Source of the DNA: Moraxellaceae bacterium
GTDB lineage: Bacteria; Pseudomonadota; Gammaproteobacteria; Pseudomonadales; Moraxellaceae
NCBI GenBank assembly: GCA_020697295.1
Contig: JAJFBF010000015.1
Coordinates: 1-48,781 of the forward strand
Length of the DNA: 48,781 nucleotides
Direction: 5' to 3'
The notes under the pieces were generated by a model. The model made no database searches. It was not told the DNA's origin and was given only the letters and a program-made list of their open reading frames with translations. The position numbers were made by a program, and so were the translations under genes. Below are positions 9,777 to 18,743 of this stretch, in pieces; position 1 is the first letter of the stretch, and each line of letters begins with the position of its first letter.

Positions 9777-9804
9777 CCGGCAGGCGGCCCCGGTCGCCTG
9801 CCGG
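9777..9804 (+). other. Intercistronic GC hairpin
   Basis: Perfect 10-bp stem CCGGCAGGCG / CGCCTGCCGG with an 8-nt loop, 12 nt after the SDR stop and without a U-tract. It may stabilise the upstream message or attenuate read-through into the thiolase gene. No other feature is seen in 9766-9955. Confidence 0.6.
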
Positions 9805-9955
9805 ATTCGCACGACCGCCGGACGCGCTACGGTGTCCGCTCCCTACCGGCAGAATGTGCAGACCTGCAGCCTCCCCCTGCCTGACCTCTGCCCAGTGCAG
9901 CGTTGCCGCAATGCCTGTCACGTTCCTGCCCCCTTCCCCACCAGGTGAACATCCC

Positions 9956-11119
9956 ATGAGAGAAGCCGTCATCGTCGACGCCGTACGCACGCCCATCGGC
10001 CGCGGCCATCCGGAAAAAGGCGCGCTGCGCGGCTGGCATCCGGTGAACCTCTATGCGCACGCCATCGATGCTCTGCTGGCGCGCACGAACCTGCCGCCCG
10101 CGCAGGTGAGCGAACTCATCACCGGCTGCGTGACGGCGCGCGGCGAGCAGGGCAACAACGTGTCGCGCCTGGCCGGGCTGCTCTCTGGACTGCCGGCGAC
10201 CACCAATGCCTTTACCGTGGTGCGCGCCTGCGGCTCCTCGCAGGAGGCCGTGCACCTGGCCTCGCTCAAGGTGCTGGCCGGCGATGCCGACTACGTGATT
10301 GCCGGCGGCGTGGAATCCATGGGACGGGTGCCGATGTTTTCCGACATCGGCAGCTTTGACAACGTCAACGCCGACCTGAAAGCCAAATACGAGATCATCC
10401 ACCAGGGCGAGTCCGCGGAACGGCTCTGCGAAATCCACGGACTCACGCAGGACGATCTCGACAACTTCGCGATCGAATCGCACCGCCGCGCCTGGGCGGC
10501 GCAGCAGGCCGGCCTCTTCCGTTCGCAGATTGCACCGGTGACGGCGCTGGACGGCACGGGTGGGAGCTTTACGCTGGATTATGACGAGGGCATCCGCGAG
10601 CGCGTGGAGCCGGCCCGGATGGCTGCCCTGCCCCGCCCCTTCCGTCCCGGCACCGGACTGGTGTCGGCGGGCAATGCCTCGCAGATTGCCGATGGCGCCG
10701 GGGTGCTGCTGATTGCCGACCGCGCCAGCGCCGAGCAGGACGGCCTGCGTCCGCGCGCGCGCATCGTGGCGCGCGCCTGCGCTGCAGGCGATCCCACGCT
10801 GGCCTTGCTGGAAGTGATTCCGGCGACAATGCAGGCCGTGCTACGGGCCGGCCTCACCCTGGAGCAGATCGACCTGTTCGAGGTGAACGAGGCCTTCGCG
10901 CCAGTACCGCTGATCTGGATGAAGGAGCTCGGCATTCCCGCCGAGAAGGTCAACGTCAACGGCGGCGCCATCGCCCACGGCCACCCACTGGGCGCGACCG
11001 GGGCCATTCTCATGGGCAAGCTGCTGGCCGAGATGGAGCGCCGTGGCGTCCGCTACGGACTGCAGACCATGTGCATTGCCCAGGGCATGGCCACGGCGAC
11101 GATCATCGAGCGGTTGTAG
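9956..11119 (+). CDS. Acetyl-CoA acyltransferase (thiolase)
   Basis: 387 residues, typical thiolase length. The acyl-accepting Cys is C92 in VRACGSSQEAVH, the activating His is H343 in AHGHPLGATG, and the second catalytic Cys is C373 in TMCIAQGMA. NEAFAP precedes the C-terminal half as usual. The ATG at 9956 has AGGTGA nine bases upstream. It cleaves 3-ketoacyl-CoA (or 2-methylacetoacetyl-CoA) in the last step of beta-oxidation or runs in reverse. Together with the SDR upstream it would form two consecutive steps. It ends at a bidirectional terminator shared with the convergent carboxylase operon. Confidence 0.92.
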   Translation: MREAVIVDAVRTPIGRGHPEKGALRGWHPVNLYAHAIDALLARTNLPPAQVSELITGCVTARGEQGNNVSRLAGLLSGLPATTNAFTVVRACGSSQEAVHLASLKVLAGDADYVIAGGVESMGRVPMFSDIGSFDNVNADLKAKYEIIHQGESAERLCEIHGLTQDDLDNFAIESHRRAWAAQQAGLFRSQIAPVTALDGTGGSFTLDYDEGIRERVEPARMAALPRPFRPGTGLVSAGNASQIADGAGVLLIADRASAEQDGLRPRARIVARACAAGDPTLALLEVIPATMQAVLRAGLTLEQIDLFEVNEAFAPVPLIWMKELGIPAEKVNVNGGAIAHGHPLGATGAILMGKLLAEMERRGVRYGLQTMCIAQGMATATIIERL

Positions 11120-11186
11120 GCCTGCGGCCCAGCCGGCACCGCCTGCGCGGCATGGCAAGGCGTTACCGGCGAGCCGTAATGAAAAG

Positions 11187-11223
11187 AAAAGGGCGCGCTC
11201 CCGATGGGCAGCGCGCCCTTTTT
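11187..11223. terminator. Bidirectional terminator between thiolase and guanidine operon
   Basis: Stem AAAAGGGCGCGCT (11187-11199) / AGCGCGCCCTTTT (11210-11222) with a 10-nt loop, A-run on the left and T-run on the right. It can stop transcription from both convergent units. Confidence 0.88.
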
Positions 11224-11251
11224 CTTTGGCGGCGGGAGAACCGCGCTCCGA

Positions 11252-14200
11252 TCAGCCCTCCTTCAGCACCAGCAGGTCGACCCCGGCGCCCACCTGGCTG
11301 CCCTCCGCGGCCAGCACGGCGTGAACCTCGCCATCGCAGGGCGCGTGCACATTGAACTCCATCTTCATGGATTCGATGATGACGAGCACATCGCCCTTTT
11401 TCACCTTGTCCCCCGCTTTCACCTGCAGCTGCCAGATATTGCCCGGCACATGCGCGGCAACCAGGCGCGCGCCTTCCGGCAGGTCGACTTCCTCGGTGGC
11501 GGTCATCACCGCCGACTCGCTGATGTACTCGGCCTGGCCGGTGGCGCGCCAGCGTTCGCGCTCGGCGTCGAAGGCGGCCTGCTGGGTGGCCTTGAAGGCG
11601 CCGATGCTCTCGGCGTTGTCGCCCAGGAACTTCTGGTAATCAGCGAGGCTGAAGGTGCCCTCCTCGATCCTGAGCTGGAAGCGGCCGCTGATGAAGTCGC
11701 GGCGCATTTCCAGCAGCTCGCTCTCCGACACCGGGTAGAAACGCACCTGGTCGAAGAAGCGCAGCAGCCAGGGCTTGCCCGCCTCGAAATCCCGGGTGAC
11801 GCGATGGCGGTTCCACATCTGCACGGTGCGACCGACGAACTGGTAGCCGCCGGGACCTTCCATGCCGTACACGCACATATAGGCGCCGCCGATACCCACT
11901 GCGTTTTCCGGCGTCCAGGTGCGGGCCGGGTTGTACTTGGTGGTGACGAGGCGATGACGCGGATCCACCGGCGTCGCCACCGGCGCGCCGAGATAGACGT
12001 CGCCCAGGCCCAGCACGAGGTAGCTGGCCTCGAACACCACGCGCATGACCTCGTCGAGATTTTCCAGGCCGTTGATGCGGCGGATGAACTCGATATTGCT
12101 GGGGCACCAGGGCGCGTCCTTGCGCACCGACTGCATGTATTTCTCGATGGCGAGCTTCGTGGCGGCATCGTCCCAGGACAGCGGCAGCCACACGGTGCGC
12201 GTCGGCACCACCATGTCGGCCACGGCGGGCAACTCGGTCTCGGCCAGGGCCAGCTCGCGCAGCAGGCGCTCGCGCGGCAGCAGGCGGCTGTCGAAGTGGA
12301 TCTGCAGGGAGCGGATGCCGGGGGTGAGGTCGAGGATGCCGGGCAGGCGATTGGCCTGCAGCCACTGCATCAGCGCATGCACGCGGAAGCGCAGGTTCAG
12401 GTCCAGCGCCAGGGGGCCGTATTCCACCAGCAGGTAACGGTCACCGGCCTGGCGGTAGACCACCTGCGGGCGCTCGCCCTTCTCCGGCAGGATGGCCAGC
12501 ACCGGGCTTTCCAGGCCGGTGGCAGTACTGGCCAGCGCCGGCACCGGCGGATGATCCAGCGTGGCGATGGCCACTTCCTGCGCGGCCTCCAGGCGCGCGG
12601 CATCGGCCGCGGTGAGGCGGACAAAGCGGACCTTGTCGCCGGGGCGCAGCTGGCCGAGCTTCCACAGCTCCGCGTTCACCACCACGGCCGGACAGACAAA
12701 GCCGCCCAGGCTGGGGCCGTCGGGACCGAGGATCACCGGCATGTCGCCGGTGAAGTCGATGGCGCCGATGGCATAGGCGTTGTCGTGGATATTGGACGGG
12801 TGCAGGCCGGCCTCGCCGCCGTCGCGGCGCGCCCAGGCCGGCTTGGGGCCGATCAGGCGCACGCCGGTGCGGCTGGAGTTGTAGTGCACTTCCCAATCGG
12901 TGGCGAAGAAGGTGGCGATGTCGTCGTCGGTAAAGAAATCGGGGGCGCCGTGCGGGCCGTAGAGCACGCCGACCTGCCATTCGCGCGGGTACTGCGGCAC
13001 CAGTGAGGCTGGCAGGGTGGCGGCGTCCATTACCGGCGCCGTGCCCAGATGCAGCACGTCGCCCAGGCGCAGGTTGCGACCCGCATGGCCGCCGAACTGG
13101 CCGAGGGTGAAAGTGGAGCGGCTGCCAAGATAGGCCGGCACGTCCAGGCCGCCGGCAATGGTGAGGTAGCTGCGGCAGCCGCCCTCGCTGATGGCGCCGA
13201 GGGCGAGCGTGCTGCCCGCCTTCACGGTGACGGCCTGCCACAGCGGCACGGTGACGCCATCCAGCGTCAGCGGCAGCGGCGCGCCAGTGACAGCGACCAC
13301 GGCATCGACATTGAAGCGCAGCACGGGGCCGGTCATGGTGATCTCGAGGCCGGCGGCATCGGCATCGTTGCCCACCAGGCGGTTGCCGAGACGGAAGGCC
13401 AGCGGATCCATGGGGCCGGAGGGCGGCACGCCCACGTCCCAGTAACCGACGCGGGCAGGCCAGTCCTGCACCGAGGTCTGCACGCCGCCCTCCAGCACCT
13501 CGATGGTGGACGGGGTATAGGCCAGGGTATTGAGATAGCGCGTGGTCTGCCGGCCTTCGCGGAACACCACGTCGTCGACGATGGTGCGCAGGTACTCGAG
13601 GTTGGTCTCGATGCCGCTGATGCGGGTCTCGGCCAGCGCGGCGGCGAGCTTCGCCCTCGCCTCCTCGCGATCAGCGCCATTGACGATGATCTTGGCGACC
13701 ATGGGATCGTAGAACGGCGGCACACTGGAACCGGTGACCACGGCGGTCTCGATGCGCGCGTCCTTCGCGAACTGGACCTCGGTGAGGACGCCGGAGGACG
13801 GCTGGAAGTTGCGCGCCGGGTCCTCCGCATACAGGCGGACCTGGATGGAGGCGCCCTTCAGTTCCGGCTTGAGCGAGTCCAGCGCCGGCAGGTCGCCGGC
13901 GGCCAGCGAGACCATCCAGCCCACCAGGTCGACGCCGCTCACTTCCTCGGTGACGCCGTGCTCGACCTGCAGGCGTGTATTCACCTCGAGAAAGTAGAAA
14001 GCGCCGGTGTCGGCATCCATCACGAATTCCACGGTGCCGGCGCTGCGGTACTGGCAGGCTTCCATGAGACGCACTGCGGTGCCATGCAGGGCCTCGCGCT
14101 GGGCCATGTTGAGACCGGGCGCCGGCGTTTCCTCGATCACCTTCTGGTTGCGGCGCTGCACCGAGCAATCGCGCTCGCCCAGGGCGAGCACGCCGCCCTT

Positions 14201-14848
14201 GCCGTCGCCAAAGACCTGGACCTCGATATGGCGGGCCGCCTGCACGTATTTTTCCAGGTAGATGCCGGCTTCCTTGAAATTGGCGCGGGCCAGGCGCTCC
14301 ACCGAGGCCCAGGCCTCGTCGAGCTCGCCGGCGCTCCAGATCAGGCGCATGCCGATGCCGCCACCGCCGGCGGTGCTCTTCAGCATGACGGGATAGCCGA
14401 TGCGGGCGGCTTCGGCATGAGCCTCTTCGGCGCCGGCGAGCAGGCCGGAGCCCGGCAGCAGGGGCACCTTGCTCTGCTCGGCCAGATCGCGCGCCGTGTG
14501 CTTGAGGCCAAAGGCCAGCATCTGTTCCGGAGTGGGGCCGATGAAGGCAATGCCGGCGGCCTCGCAGGCCGCGCAGAAATCGGGGTTTTCCGAAAGGAAG
14601 CCGTAGCCGGGGTGGATGGCCTCGGCGCCGGTGGCCTTCGCCACCTCCAGGATCTTGTCCGCGCGCAGATAGCTTTCCGCCGCCGGGGCCGGGCCGATGC
14701 ACACCGCCTCGTCGGCCAGCGATACGTGCAGGGAATCGGCGTCGGCCTCGGAGAACACCGCCACCGACTGCACGCCCAGGGTGCGCAGGGTGCGGATGAC
14801 GCGGCAGGCGATGGCGCCGCGGTTGGCGATCAGGACTTTCTTGAACAT
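11252..14848 (-). CDS. Biotin-dependent carboxylase of the urea carboxylase family; probable guanidine carboxylase
   Basis: 1,198 residues in the full urea carboxylase layout: biotin carboxylase (about 1-450; ATP-grasp [21 protein letters not shown]), carboxyltransferase halves homologous to KipI/KipA (about 465-1060), and a C-terminal biotin domain with the biotinyl Lys1162 in ESMKMEF. Family members annotated as urea carboxylase are known to be guanidine carboxylases when they sit with DUF1989 carboxyguanidine deiminases and guanidine-I riboswitches, which is exactly this context. It would make carboxyguanidine from guanidine, bicarbonate and ATP. It is last of five genes read from the riboswitch at 18103-18224. 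It differs from the second carboxylase (26493-30194) at [10 protein letters not shown] versus PWLPNNVDFI in the carboxyltransferase region. Substrate is inferred from context. Confidence 0.88.
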   Translation of the reverse strand: MFKKVLIANRGAIACRVIRTLRTLGVQSVAVFSEADADSLHVSLADEAVCIGPAPAAESYLRADKILEVAKATGAEAIHPGYGFLSENPDFCAACEAAGIAFIGPTPEQMLAFGLKHTARDLAEQSKVPLLPGSGLLAGAEEAHAEAARIGYPVMLKSTAGGGGIGMRLIWSAGELDEAWASVERLARANFKEAGIYLEKYVQAARHIEVQVFGDGKGGVLALGERDCSVQRRNQKVIEETPAPGLNMAQREALHGTAVRLMEACQYRSAGTVEFVMDADTGAFYFLEVNTRLQVEHGVTEEVSGVDLVGWMVSLAAGDLPALDSLKPELKGASIQVRLYAEDPARNFQPSSGVLTEVQFAKDARIETAVVTGSSVPPFYDPMVAKIIVNGADREEARAKLAAALAETRISGIETNLEYLRTIVDDVVFREGRQTTRYLNTLAYTPSTIEVLEGGVQTSVQDWPARVGYWDVGVPPSGPMDPLAFRLGNRLVGNDADAAGLEITMTGPVLRFNVDAVVAVTGAPLPLTLDGVTVPLWQAVTVKAGSTLALGAISEGGCRSYLTIAGGLDVPAYLGSRSTFTLGQFGGHAGRNLRLGDVLHLGTAPVMDAATLPASLVPQYPREWQVGVLYGPHGAPDFFTDDDIATFFATDWEVHYNSSRTGVRLIGPKPAWARRDGGEAGLHPSNIHDNAYAIGAIDFTGDMPVILGPDGPSLGGFVCPAVVVNAELWKLGQLRPGDKVRFVRLTAADAARLEAAQEVAIATLDHPPVPALASTATGLESPVLAILPEKGERPQVVYRQAGDRYLLVEYGPLALDLNLRFRVHALMQWLQANRLPGILDLTPGIRSLQIHFDSRLLPRERLLRELALAETELPAVADMVVPTRTVWLPLSWDDAATKLAIEKYMQSVRKDAPWCPSNIEFIRRINGLENLDEVMRVVFEASYLVLGLGDVYLGAPVATPVDPRHRLVTTKYNPARTWTPENAVGIGGAYMCVYGMEGPGGYQFVGRTVQMWNRHRVTRDFEAGKPWLLRFFDQVRFYPVSESELLEMRRDFISGRFQLRIEEGTFSLADYQKFLGDNAESIGAFKATQQAAFDAERERWRATGQAEYISESAVMTATEEVDLPEGARLVAAHVPGNIWQLQVKAGDKVKKGDVLVIIESMKMEFNVHAPCDGEVHAVLAAEGSQVGAGVDLLVLKEG

Positions 14849-14897
14849 GGTCGTGCCTTTACCACTGAAGCGGGTCGTCCCGCTGTCGTTCTGGTTC

Positions 14898-14917
14898 GCC
14901 GCGAGCCGTCTCGCGGC
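14898..14917 (-). other. Intercistronic hairpin before the carboxylase gene
   Basis: Perfect 8-bp stem GCCGCGAG / CTCGCGGC with a 4-nt loop inside the 94-nt gap between the DUF1989 gene and the carboxylase gene. No U-tract follows, so it is more likely a processing or attenuation element than a terminator. Confidence 0.6.
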
Positions 14918-14942
14918 GCTGTCTCATATCCTGCGGCCTCGA

Positions 14943-15596
14943 TCAGGCCGCCCAGATCACCATCTCCACCGGAGTCGGGTTGTAGGCATTGCAGGGGTTG
15001 TTGAGCTGCGGGCAGTTGGAGACCAGCACGATGACGTCGCGCTCCGCCTCCATCTCGACGTACTTGCCGGGCTCGGAAATGCCGTCGGCAAAGCTGAGGC
15101 CGCCCTCCGGTGTCACCGGCACGTTCATGAAGAAATTCACGTTGTGCCCGAGGTCGCGCTTGGCCAGGCCCATGCGGTCGTGCTCGGCCAGCGCCAGCAG
15201 GAAGCTGTCGCGGCAGCTGTGCATATAGCGTTTCTCGAGCGCGTAACGCACCTGGTTGGACTCGGCCGCGCAGGCGCCGCCCAGGGTGTCGTGGCGGCCG
15301 CAAGTGTCGGCGGTGAGCTCGACCAGCACGTTGCCGCTGTCGGCGAGCAGCTTGCTGCCCACCGTCAGGTAGACATTGCCCTGGCTGCGCAGGGTGTCGA
15401 CGGCGCTGTAGCGGTCGTGCGGGTCGGCGGCGTCGAAAAACAGCGTGTCGACGGCCTGGTTGCCTTCCAGATCGACGATGCGCAAGGTTTCGCCGGCCTT
15501 GAGTTCATGTATCCAGTAGTCGCCGGCCTTCACCACTTCGCGGTGGCGTGCGGCCCTGGGGTCCAGTGTGCTTTCCTTGATGCAGAAGCCCTTCAT
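14943..15596 (-). CDS. DUF1989 urea-carboxylase-associated protein; probable metal-binding subunit of carboxyguanidine deiminase
   Basis: 217 residues of the DUF1989 family (also called urea carboxylase-associated protein). These pairs have been shown to be carboxyguanidine deiminases (CgdAB) that turn carboxyguanidine into allophanate and ammonia. The motif [13 protein letters not shown] keeps Cys99, His102 and Cys109, the likely zinc ligands, plus [10 protein letters not shown] and a conserved Cys in SCRDSF. The upstream partner at 15612-16346 lacks these ligands, so this subunit should carry the active site. GGGGAG lies eight bases before the ATG; the gap to its partner is 15 nt. Which of the two corresponds to CgdA or CgdB I leave open. 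Confidence 0.85.
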   Translation of the reverse strand: MKGFCIKESTLDPRAARHREVVKAGDYWIHELKAGETLRIVDLEGNQAVDTLFFDAADPHDRYSAVDTLRSQGNVYLTVGSKLLADSGNVLVELTADTCGRHDTLGGACAAESNQVRYALEKRYMHSCRDSFLLALAEHDRMGLAKRDLGHNVNFFMNVPVTPEGGLSFADGISEPGKYVEMEAERDVIVLVSNCPQLNNPCNAYNPTPVEMVIWAA

Positions 15597-15611
15597 GTGT
15601 CGACTCCCCGA

Positions 15612-16346
15612 TCAGTGCTGACAGAAGCAGCGGGCGGTGTTGGCAAGGCCACGCGCGTTTTCCGCACGCGAAAGGCGACACACGTCGTCCTCCGCCGGCA
15701 GGCCGCAGGCCCAGACCTCGGCCTTCACGTCGACCGGCGCATATGCGGGCTGCGGGTCCAGCGGATGCGGCACCGTGGCCAGCACCACCAGCACGTTCAT
15801 GTCGGCGCGCAGGTCGACGTAATCGCCGGCCTGGGCATGATCCGGGTGGAACTGCATATTGCCGTCGGCATCGATGCTGACCTTGCTGAATACATTGAGG
15901 TTGGCGACCAGGTCGCGGCGGTTGAGGCCATGCTTGCCGAGCTCGACCAGGAGCAGGTCGCGGCCGTTGCGGATCCACTCGTTACGCTTTTCCTGGTAGT
16001 CGCCGGTACCGTGCTTAGCCGTCACCAGCGCGCGATTGCTGACACCGCCGACGGTATCGATCCAGCCAGTGCTGTCGCCGATCACGGACATCAGGGCATG
16101 GCCCATGTCGGAGTAGCAGATATGGCCCCGGGTCAGCATGAAGGTGTGCTGGCACTTGAGGGTATCGGGCATGTTGTAGCGGTCGAGCAGCTGGTCCGCG
16201 TTGAACATCAGCACGCTGGCGTTGGCGCCGGCATATTGCGCGGTCAGGCGCAGGGCATGGCCGCGCTTGACGATAAAGGACCAGCCCATGCCGCCGCGCA
16301 GCATGTCCTCGTGCACGACGAGATCGGCACTGTAGTGTCGGCTCAT
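15612..16346 (-). CDS. DUF1989 urea-carboxylase-associated protein; probable non-metal partner subunit of carboxyguanidine deiminase
   Basis: 244 residues, alignable to its neighbour over most of the fold. At the position of the neighbour's [13 protein letters not shown] it has DSTGWIDTVGGVS: Cys99 becomes Thr93, His102 becomes Ile96 and Cys109 becomes Ser103. The later NLNVFSKV and YVDLRADMNVLVVLA strands are kept. This is what a structural or regulatory half of a heteromeric deiminase would look like. Its start codon overlaps the ATPase stop by four bases (ATGA), implying coupled translation. An extended C-terminal tail (about 220-244) ends in a Cys-rich CFCQH. Role is inferred from the known CgdAB pairing. 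Confidence 0.82.
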   Translation of the reverse strand: MSRHYSADLVVHEDMLRGGMGWSFIVKRGHALRLTAQYAGANASVLMFNADQLLDRYNMPDTLKCQHTFMLTRGHICYSDMGHALMSVIGDSTGWIDTVGGVSNRALVTAKHGTGDYQEKRNEWIRNGRDLLLVELGKHGLNRRDLVANLNVFSKVSIDADGNMQFHPDHAQAGDYVDLRADMNVLVVLATVPHPLDPQPAYAPVDVKAEVWACGLPAEDDVCRLSRAENARGLANTARCFCQH

Positions 16347-17152
16347 GACCGCTCTCCGGGGCGGGCCGCCTGGCGTTCCAGCGGCACTCTGGTGTGGACG
16401 TTTTCCCGCAGCTCGGCCAGGGCCAGCAGGTCCTTGTTCTTGAGCGGCAGGTCATAGGTGATGGTGGCGCCATAGGCATCCGGTGCCTGCGCATCGACGC
16501 GCACGCGGTCGAAGACCAGCATGCGCGTGCCCAGCGTGAAGCCTTCCTTGATGTCGTGGGTCACCATGAACACGGTGAAGCCGTGCTTCTGCCAGAGCCC
16601 CTGCATGAGTTCATGCATGTCGTGGCGGATGCCCGGGTCGAGCGCGCCGAAGGGCTCGTCGAGCAGGAGGATGCCGGGGTGGCGCACCAGTGCCTGGGCA
16701 ATGGCCAGGCGCTGCTGCATGCCGCCAGAGAGTTCATGCGGATACTTGTCGCGGGCGCCGGCGAGGCCGACGGACTCGAGCATGGCCATGGCCCGGTCAT
16801 TGGCCTCGCGCTTCGCCGCACCCATCAGGCGGCCCAGGATGGGCGCGCCGGCGAAATCCAGGGCCGCGCGCACATTGGCGAGCGCGGTCAGGTGCGGAAA
16901 CACGGAATAGCGCTGGAACACCACGCCGCGGTCGGCATCGGGCTCGCCGGGCCAGGGCTGGCCATCCAGCGTCATGCTGCCGCGGGTGGGCTGCTCTTCC
17001 CCCAGCAGCATGCGGAAGAAAGTGGTCTTGCCGCAGCCGGAGGCGCCGACGATGCTGACGAACTCGCCCTTCTCGACGGTGAGCGACAGGTTTTCCAGCA
17101 CCGGCTTGTGGCCGTAGTGCTTCCAGAGGTGCTTGATCTCGATCTGGCTCAT
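16343..17152 (-). CDS. Guanidine ABC transporter, ATP-binding protein
   Basis: 269 residues of the nitrate/sulfonate/taurine (SsuB/TauB) ABC ATPase group. Walker A GASGCGKTT (about 36-44), Q-loop VVFQRYSVFPHL, signature LSGGMQQR, Walker B ILLLDEPFGALD and the H-switch VTHD are all intact. The ATG at 17152 is preceded by GGGAGAT; a longer frame to 17326 runs through the permease gene and is rejected. It powers import together with the permease at 17163-17990 and the substrate-binding protein at 21722-22813. The guanidine substrate is inferred from the riboswitch and the downstream enzymes. Confidence 0.92.
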   Translation of the reverse strand: MSQIEIKHLWKHYGHKPVLENLSLTVEKGEFVSIVGASGCGKTTFFRMLLGEEQPTRGSMTLDGQPWPGEPDADRGVVFQRYSVFPHLTALANVRAALDFAGAPILGRLMGAAKREANDRAMAMLESVGLAGARDKYPHELSGGMQQRLAIAQALVRHPGILLLDEPFGALDPGIRHDMHELMQGLWQKHGFTVFMVTHDIKEGFTLGTRMLVFDRVRVDAQAPDAYGATITYDLPLKNKDLLALAELRENVHTRVPLERQAARPGERS

Positions 17153-17162
17153 GGCATCTCCC

Positions 17163-17990
17163 TCACTTGTGGCCGGCCTTGCCGGAATACAGCCAGGGGA
17201 AGCACTGGCGGTTGAGCAGGTACAGGAGACGATCCACCACGAAGGCCAGCAGCGTGATCCAGAGCACGTAGGGCAGGATGATGTCCATGGACATGTAGCG
17301 GCGCACGAGGAAGATGCGGTAGCCAAGGCCCTGTTCCGCCGCGATCGCCTCGGCCGAGATCAGGAACAGCCAGGCCGGGCCGAGGGCAAGACGGACGCCG
17401 TCGATCAGGCGCGGCAACACCTGCGGCAGCACCACGCGCAAGCCGATCTGCCAGCTCGAGGCGCCCAGCGACTGTGCCTTGATCAGCATCTCCGCCGGAA
17501 TCTCCAGCACCCGTGCCTGCAGGTCACGGATCAGCAGCGGGGCGATGCCGATGATGATGAGCATCACCTTGGCGAATTCGTCCAGGCCGAAGGCCAGGAA
17601 CAGGATGGGCAGGATGGCCATTGGCGGGATCAGCGAGAGGGTGGTGACCAGGGGCGAGCCCAGGGCGCGGAAATACGGCAGCATGCCGGCCAGCAGGCCG
17701 AAGCCGAGCCCGAAAAGCGCGCTCGCCCCCACGGCCCAGCCGATGCGCTTGAGGCTGGCGGCGGTATCGGCCCAGAGCACGATGTCGCCGGTGCGCGGGT
17801 CCTCGTTGATCGCGACCATCTTCACGCCTTCGACGAGCTGGATGAGCGACGGCAGCAGGCGGTCATCCGGGTTCTCGTGCAGGCGTTCGGCGGAATTGAT
17901 GCCGTAGAGCAGTGCCAGCAGCAAGAAGGGCAGCAGCCCGAGCAGTACGGCTGCGCCAATCGAAGGGCGAAGGTTGATGAGGCGTTTCAT
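17163..17990 (-). CDS. Guanidine ABC transporter, permease protein
   Basis: 275 residues with about six membrane helices and the BPD-type EAA loop (KAQSLGASSWQIGLRVVLPQVLP) that contacts the ATPase. It belongs to the SsuC/TauC/NrtB-type permeases. The start at 17990 has GGAGG eight bases upstream and overlaps the stop of a 20-codon leader frame by four bases. It is the first large gene behind the riboswitch. Uptake of guanidine or guanidinium is inferred from the regulon. Confidence 0.9.
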   Translation of the reverse strand: MKRLINLRPSIGAAVLLGLLPFLLLALLYGINSAERLHENPDDRLLPSLIQLVEGVKMVAINEDPRTGDIVLWADTAASLKRIGWAVGASALFGLGFGLLAGMLPYFRALGSPLVTTLSLIPPMAILPILFLAFGLDEFAKVMLIIIGIAPLLIRDLQARVLEIPAEMLIKAQSLGASSWQIGLRVVLPQVLPRLIDGVRLALGPAWLFLISAEAIAAEQGLGYRIFLVRRYMSMDIILPYVLWITLLAFVVDRLLYLLNRQCFPWLYSGKAGHK

Positions 17991-18049
17991 GCGCGCCTCC
18001 TCAAGACAAGGAACACGGCGGCGCTGGAAAGTGCGTGGGGAACGGTCAT
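17987..18049 (-). CDS. Putative 20-codon leader peptide coupled to the permease
   Basis: An ATG with GGGAGG five bases upstream opens a 20-codon frame, MTVPHALSSAAVFLVLRRRA, whose TGA overlaps the permease ATG (ATGA). It lies directly downstream of the riboswitch. The strong ribosome site and overlap suggest translational coupling; the peptide itself has no known relatives that I recognise. It may be only a device for ribosome loading. Confidence 0.5.
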   Translation of the reverse strand: MTVPHALSSAAVFLVLRRRA

Positions 18050-18102
18050 GGTTCCTCCCTTTTCGGTGACAGCGGACGAGCGACAGGAGAGCCATGCATG
18101 GC

Positions 18103-18224
18103 TTTCTCCCGGGCTTTTGTCCCTCCGTGTCACCTCCGGAGCACCGGGCATGCCGGAGTCCTGGGGAGGCCGGCCACTCTCGGACCAGACATGCATCTCT
18201 CGATGCATCGGAACCCTAGTGGCC
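18103..18224 (-). promoter_or_regulatory. Guanidine-I riboswitch (ykkC class), copy 1
   Basis: On the minus strand the conserved ykkC blocks occur in order: CTAGGGTTCCG (18219-18209), an ATGCAT-paired hairpin, CTGGTCCGAGAG (18188-18177), a variable GC helix, then ACACGGAGGGACAAAAGC continuing into CCGGGAG (18130-18106). These are the signature nucleotides of the guanidine-I aptamer, which turns genes on when guanidine is bound. No U-tract terminator follows; a palindromic AGCCATGCATGGCT lies just after the aptamer, so control could be translational or Rho-dependent. It governs the permease-ATPase-DUF1989-carboxylase unit. Confidence 0.95.
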
Positions 18225-18280
18225 TGTTGGTGCCGCAGTAGCAGGGAGCCTGAGACAGCTCCTGTCGTTGATAAGGACAG

Positions 18281-18296
18281 AGCAGGAGTCGTGCCA
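18281..18296 (-). promoter_or_regulatory. Sigma-54 promoter of the guanidine permease/carboxylase operon
   Basis: Minus-strand TGGCACGACTCCTGCT matches the consensus TGGCACGNNNNTTGCW at all fixed positions but one, with the GG-N10-GC spacing intact. Transcription would start near 18270, about 45-50 nt before the riboswitch. Sigma-54 with NtrC is the classical nitrogen-limitation switch. Confidence 0.85.
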
Positions 18297-18743
18297 ACCG
18301 TCGCCAGATGCGGCGGCACTGCAGCGCGACTGCCTGCAGCCGTTGTCGACGACGCGGCAGGGCCCTTGCAGCGCCCCGCCTCACCACTCCCGGAAACGCG
18401 CCACTTCAGCGCGACCCCCGCCGTCGCCGCCCTTTTCTGGAGCGCTGTCCGGTGCCGCGCCGACCCCGCTGCCCCGCACTGGCGCGCGCCAGCCTGGTGG
18501 CCATGCATTGAAACCCTCGCCAATTCCGCATGTAGCGGCGCCCGCGCCCCGCCCCCGTGAATTGGCAAGCTGTTTGCTGTGTATTCAGGGACTCACCGTG
18601 CCGCCATCCCGGCGGCGGGCGCAGGCGCCCCGGCCCTGCCCCCTGCCGATGTCCGGAACCTTCCGGCGCAACCGGTGTCCACCGCCACGCGGGACGACCC
18701 GTGCTGGTAAACCTCATGGCGGGACGGCCCGCAAGACACTGCC
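18297..18743. other. Gene-free upstream region of divergent units
   Basis: This gap between the sigma-54 promoter (minus) and the desaturase (plus) shows no coding frame of quality. It should hold the activator sites for the sigma-54 promoter and the desaturase promoter, but I cannot point to a convincing NtrC site. Confidence 0.5.

Noticed and set aside
16343..17326. Longer ABC ATPase frame with a Cys/Ser-rich N-terminus
   Set aside because: The extra 58 residues are antisense-like sequence across the permease gene; the ATG at 17152 with GGGAGAT begins at the conserved ABC start.
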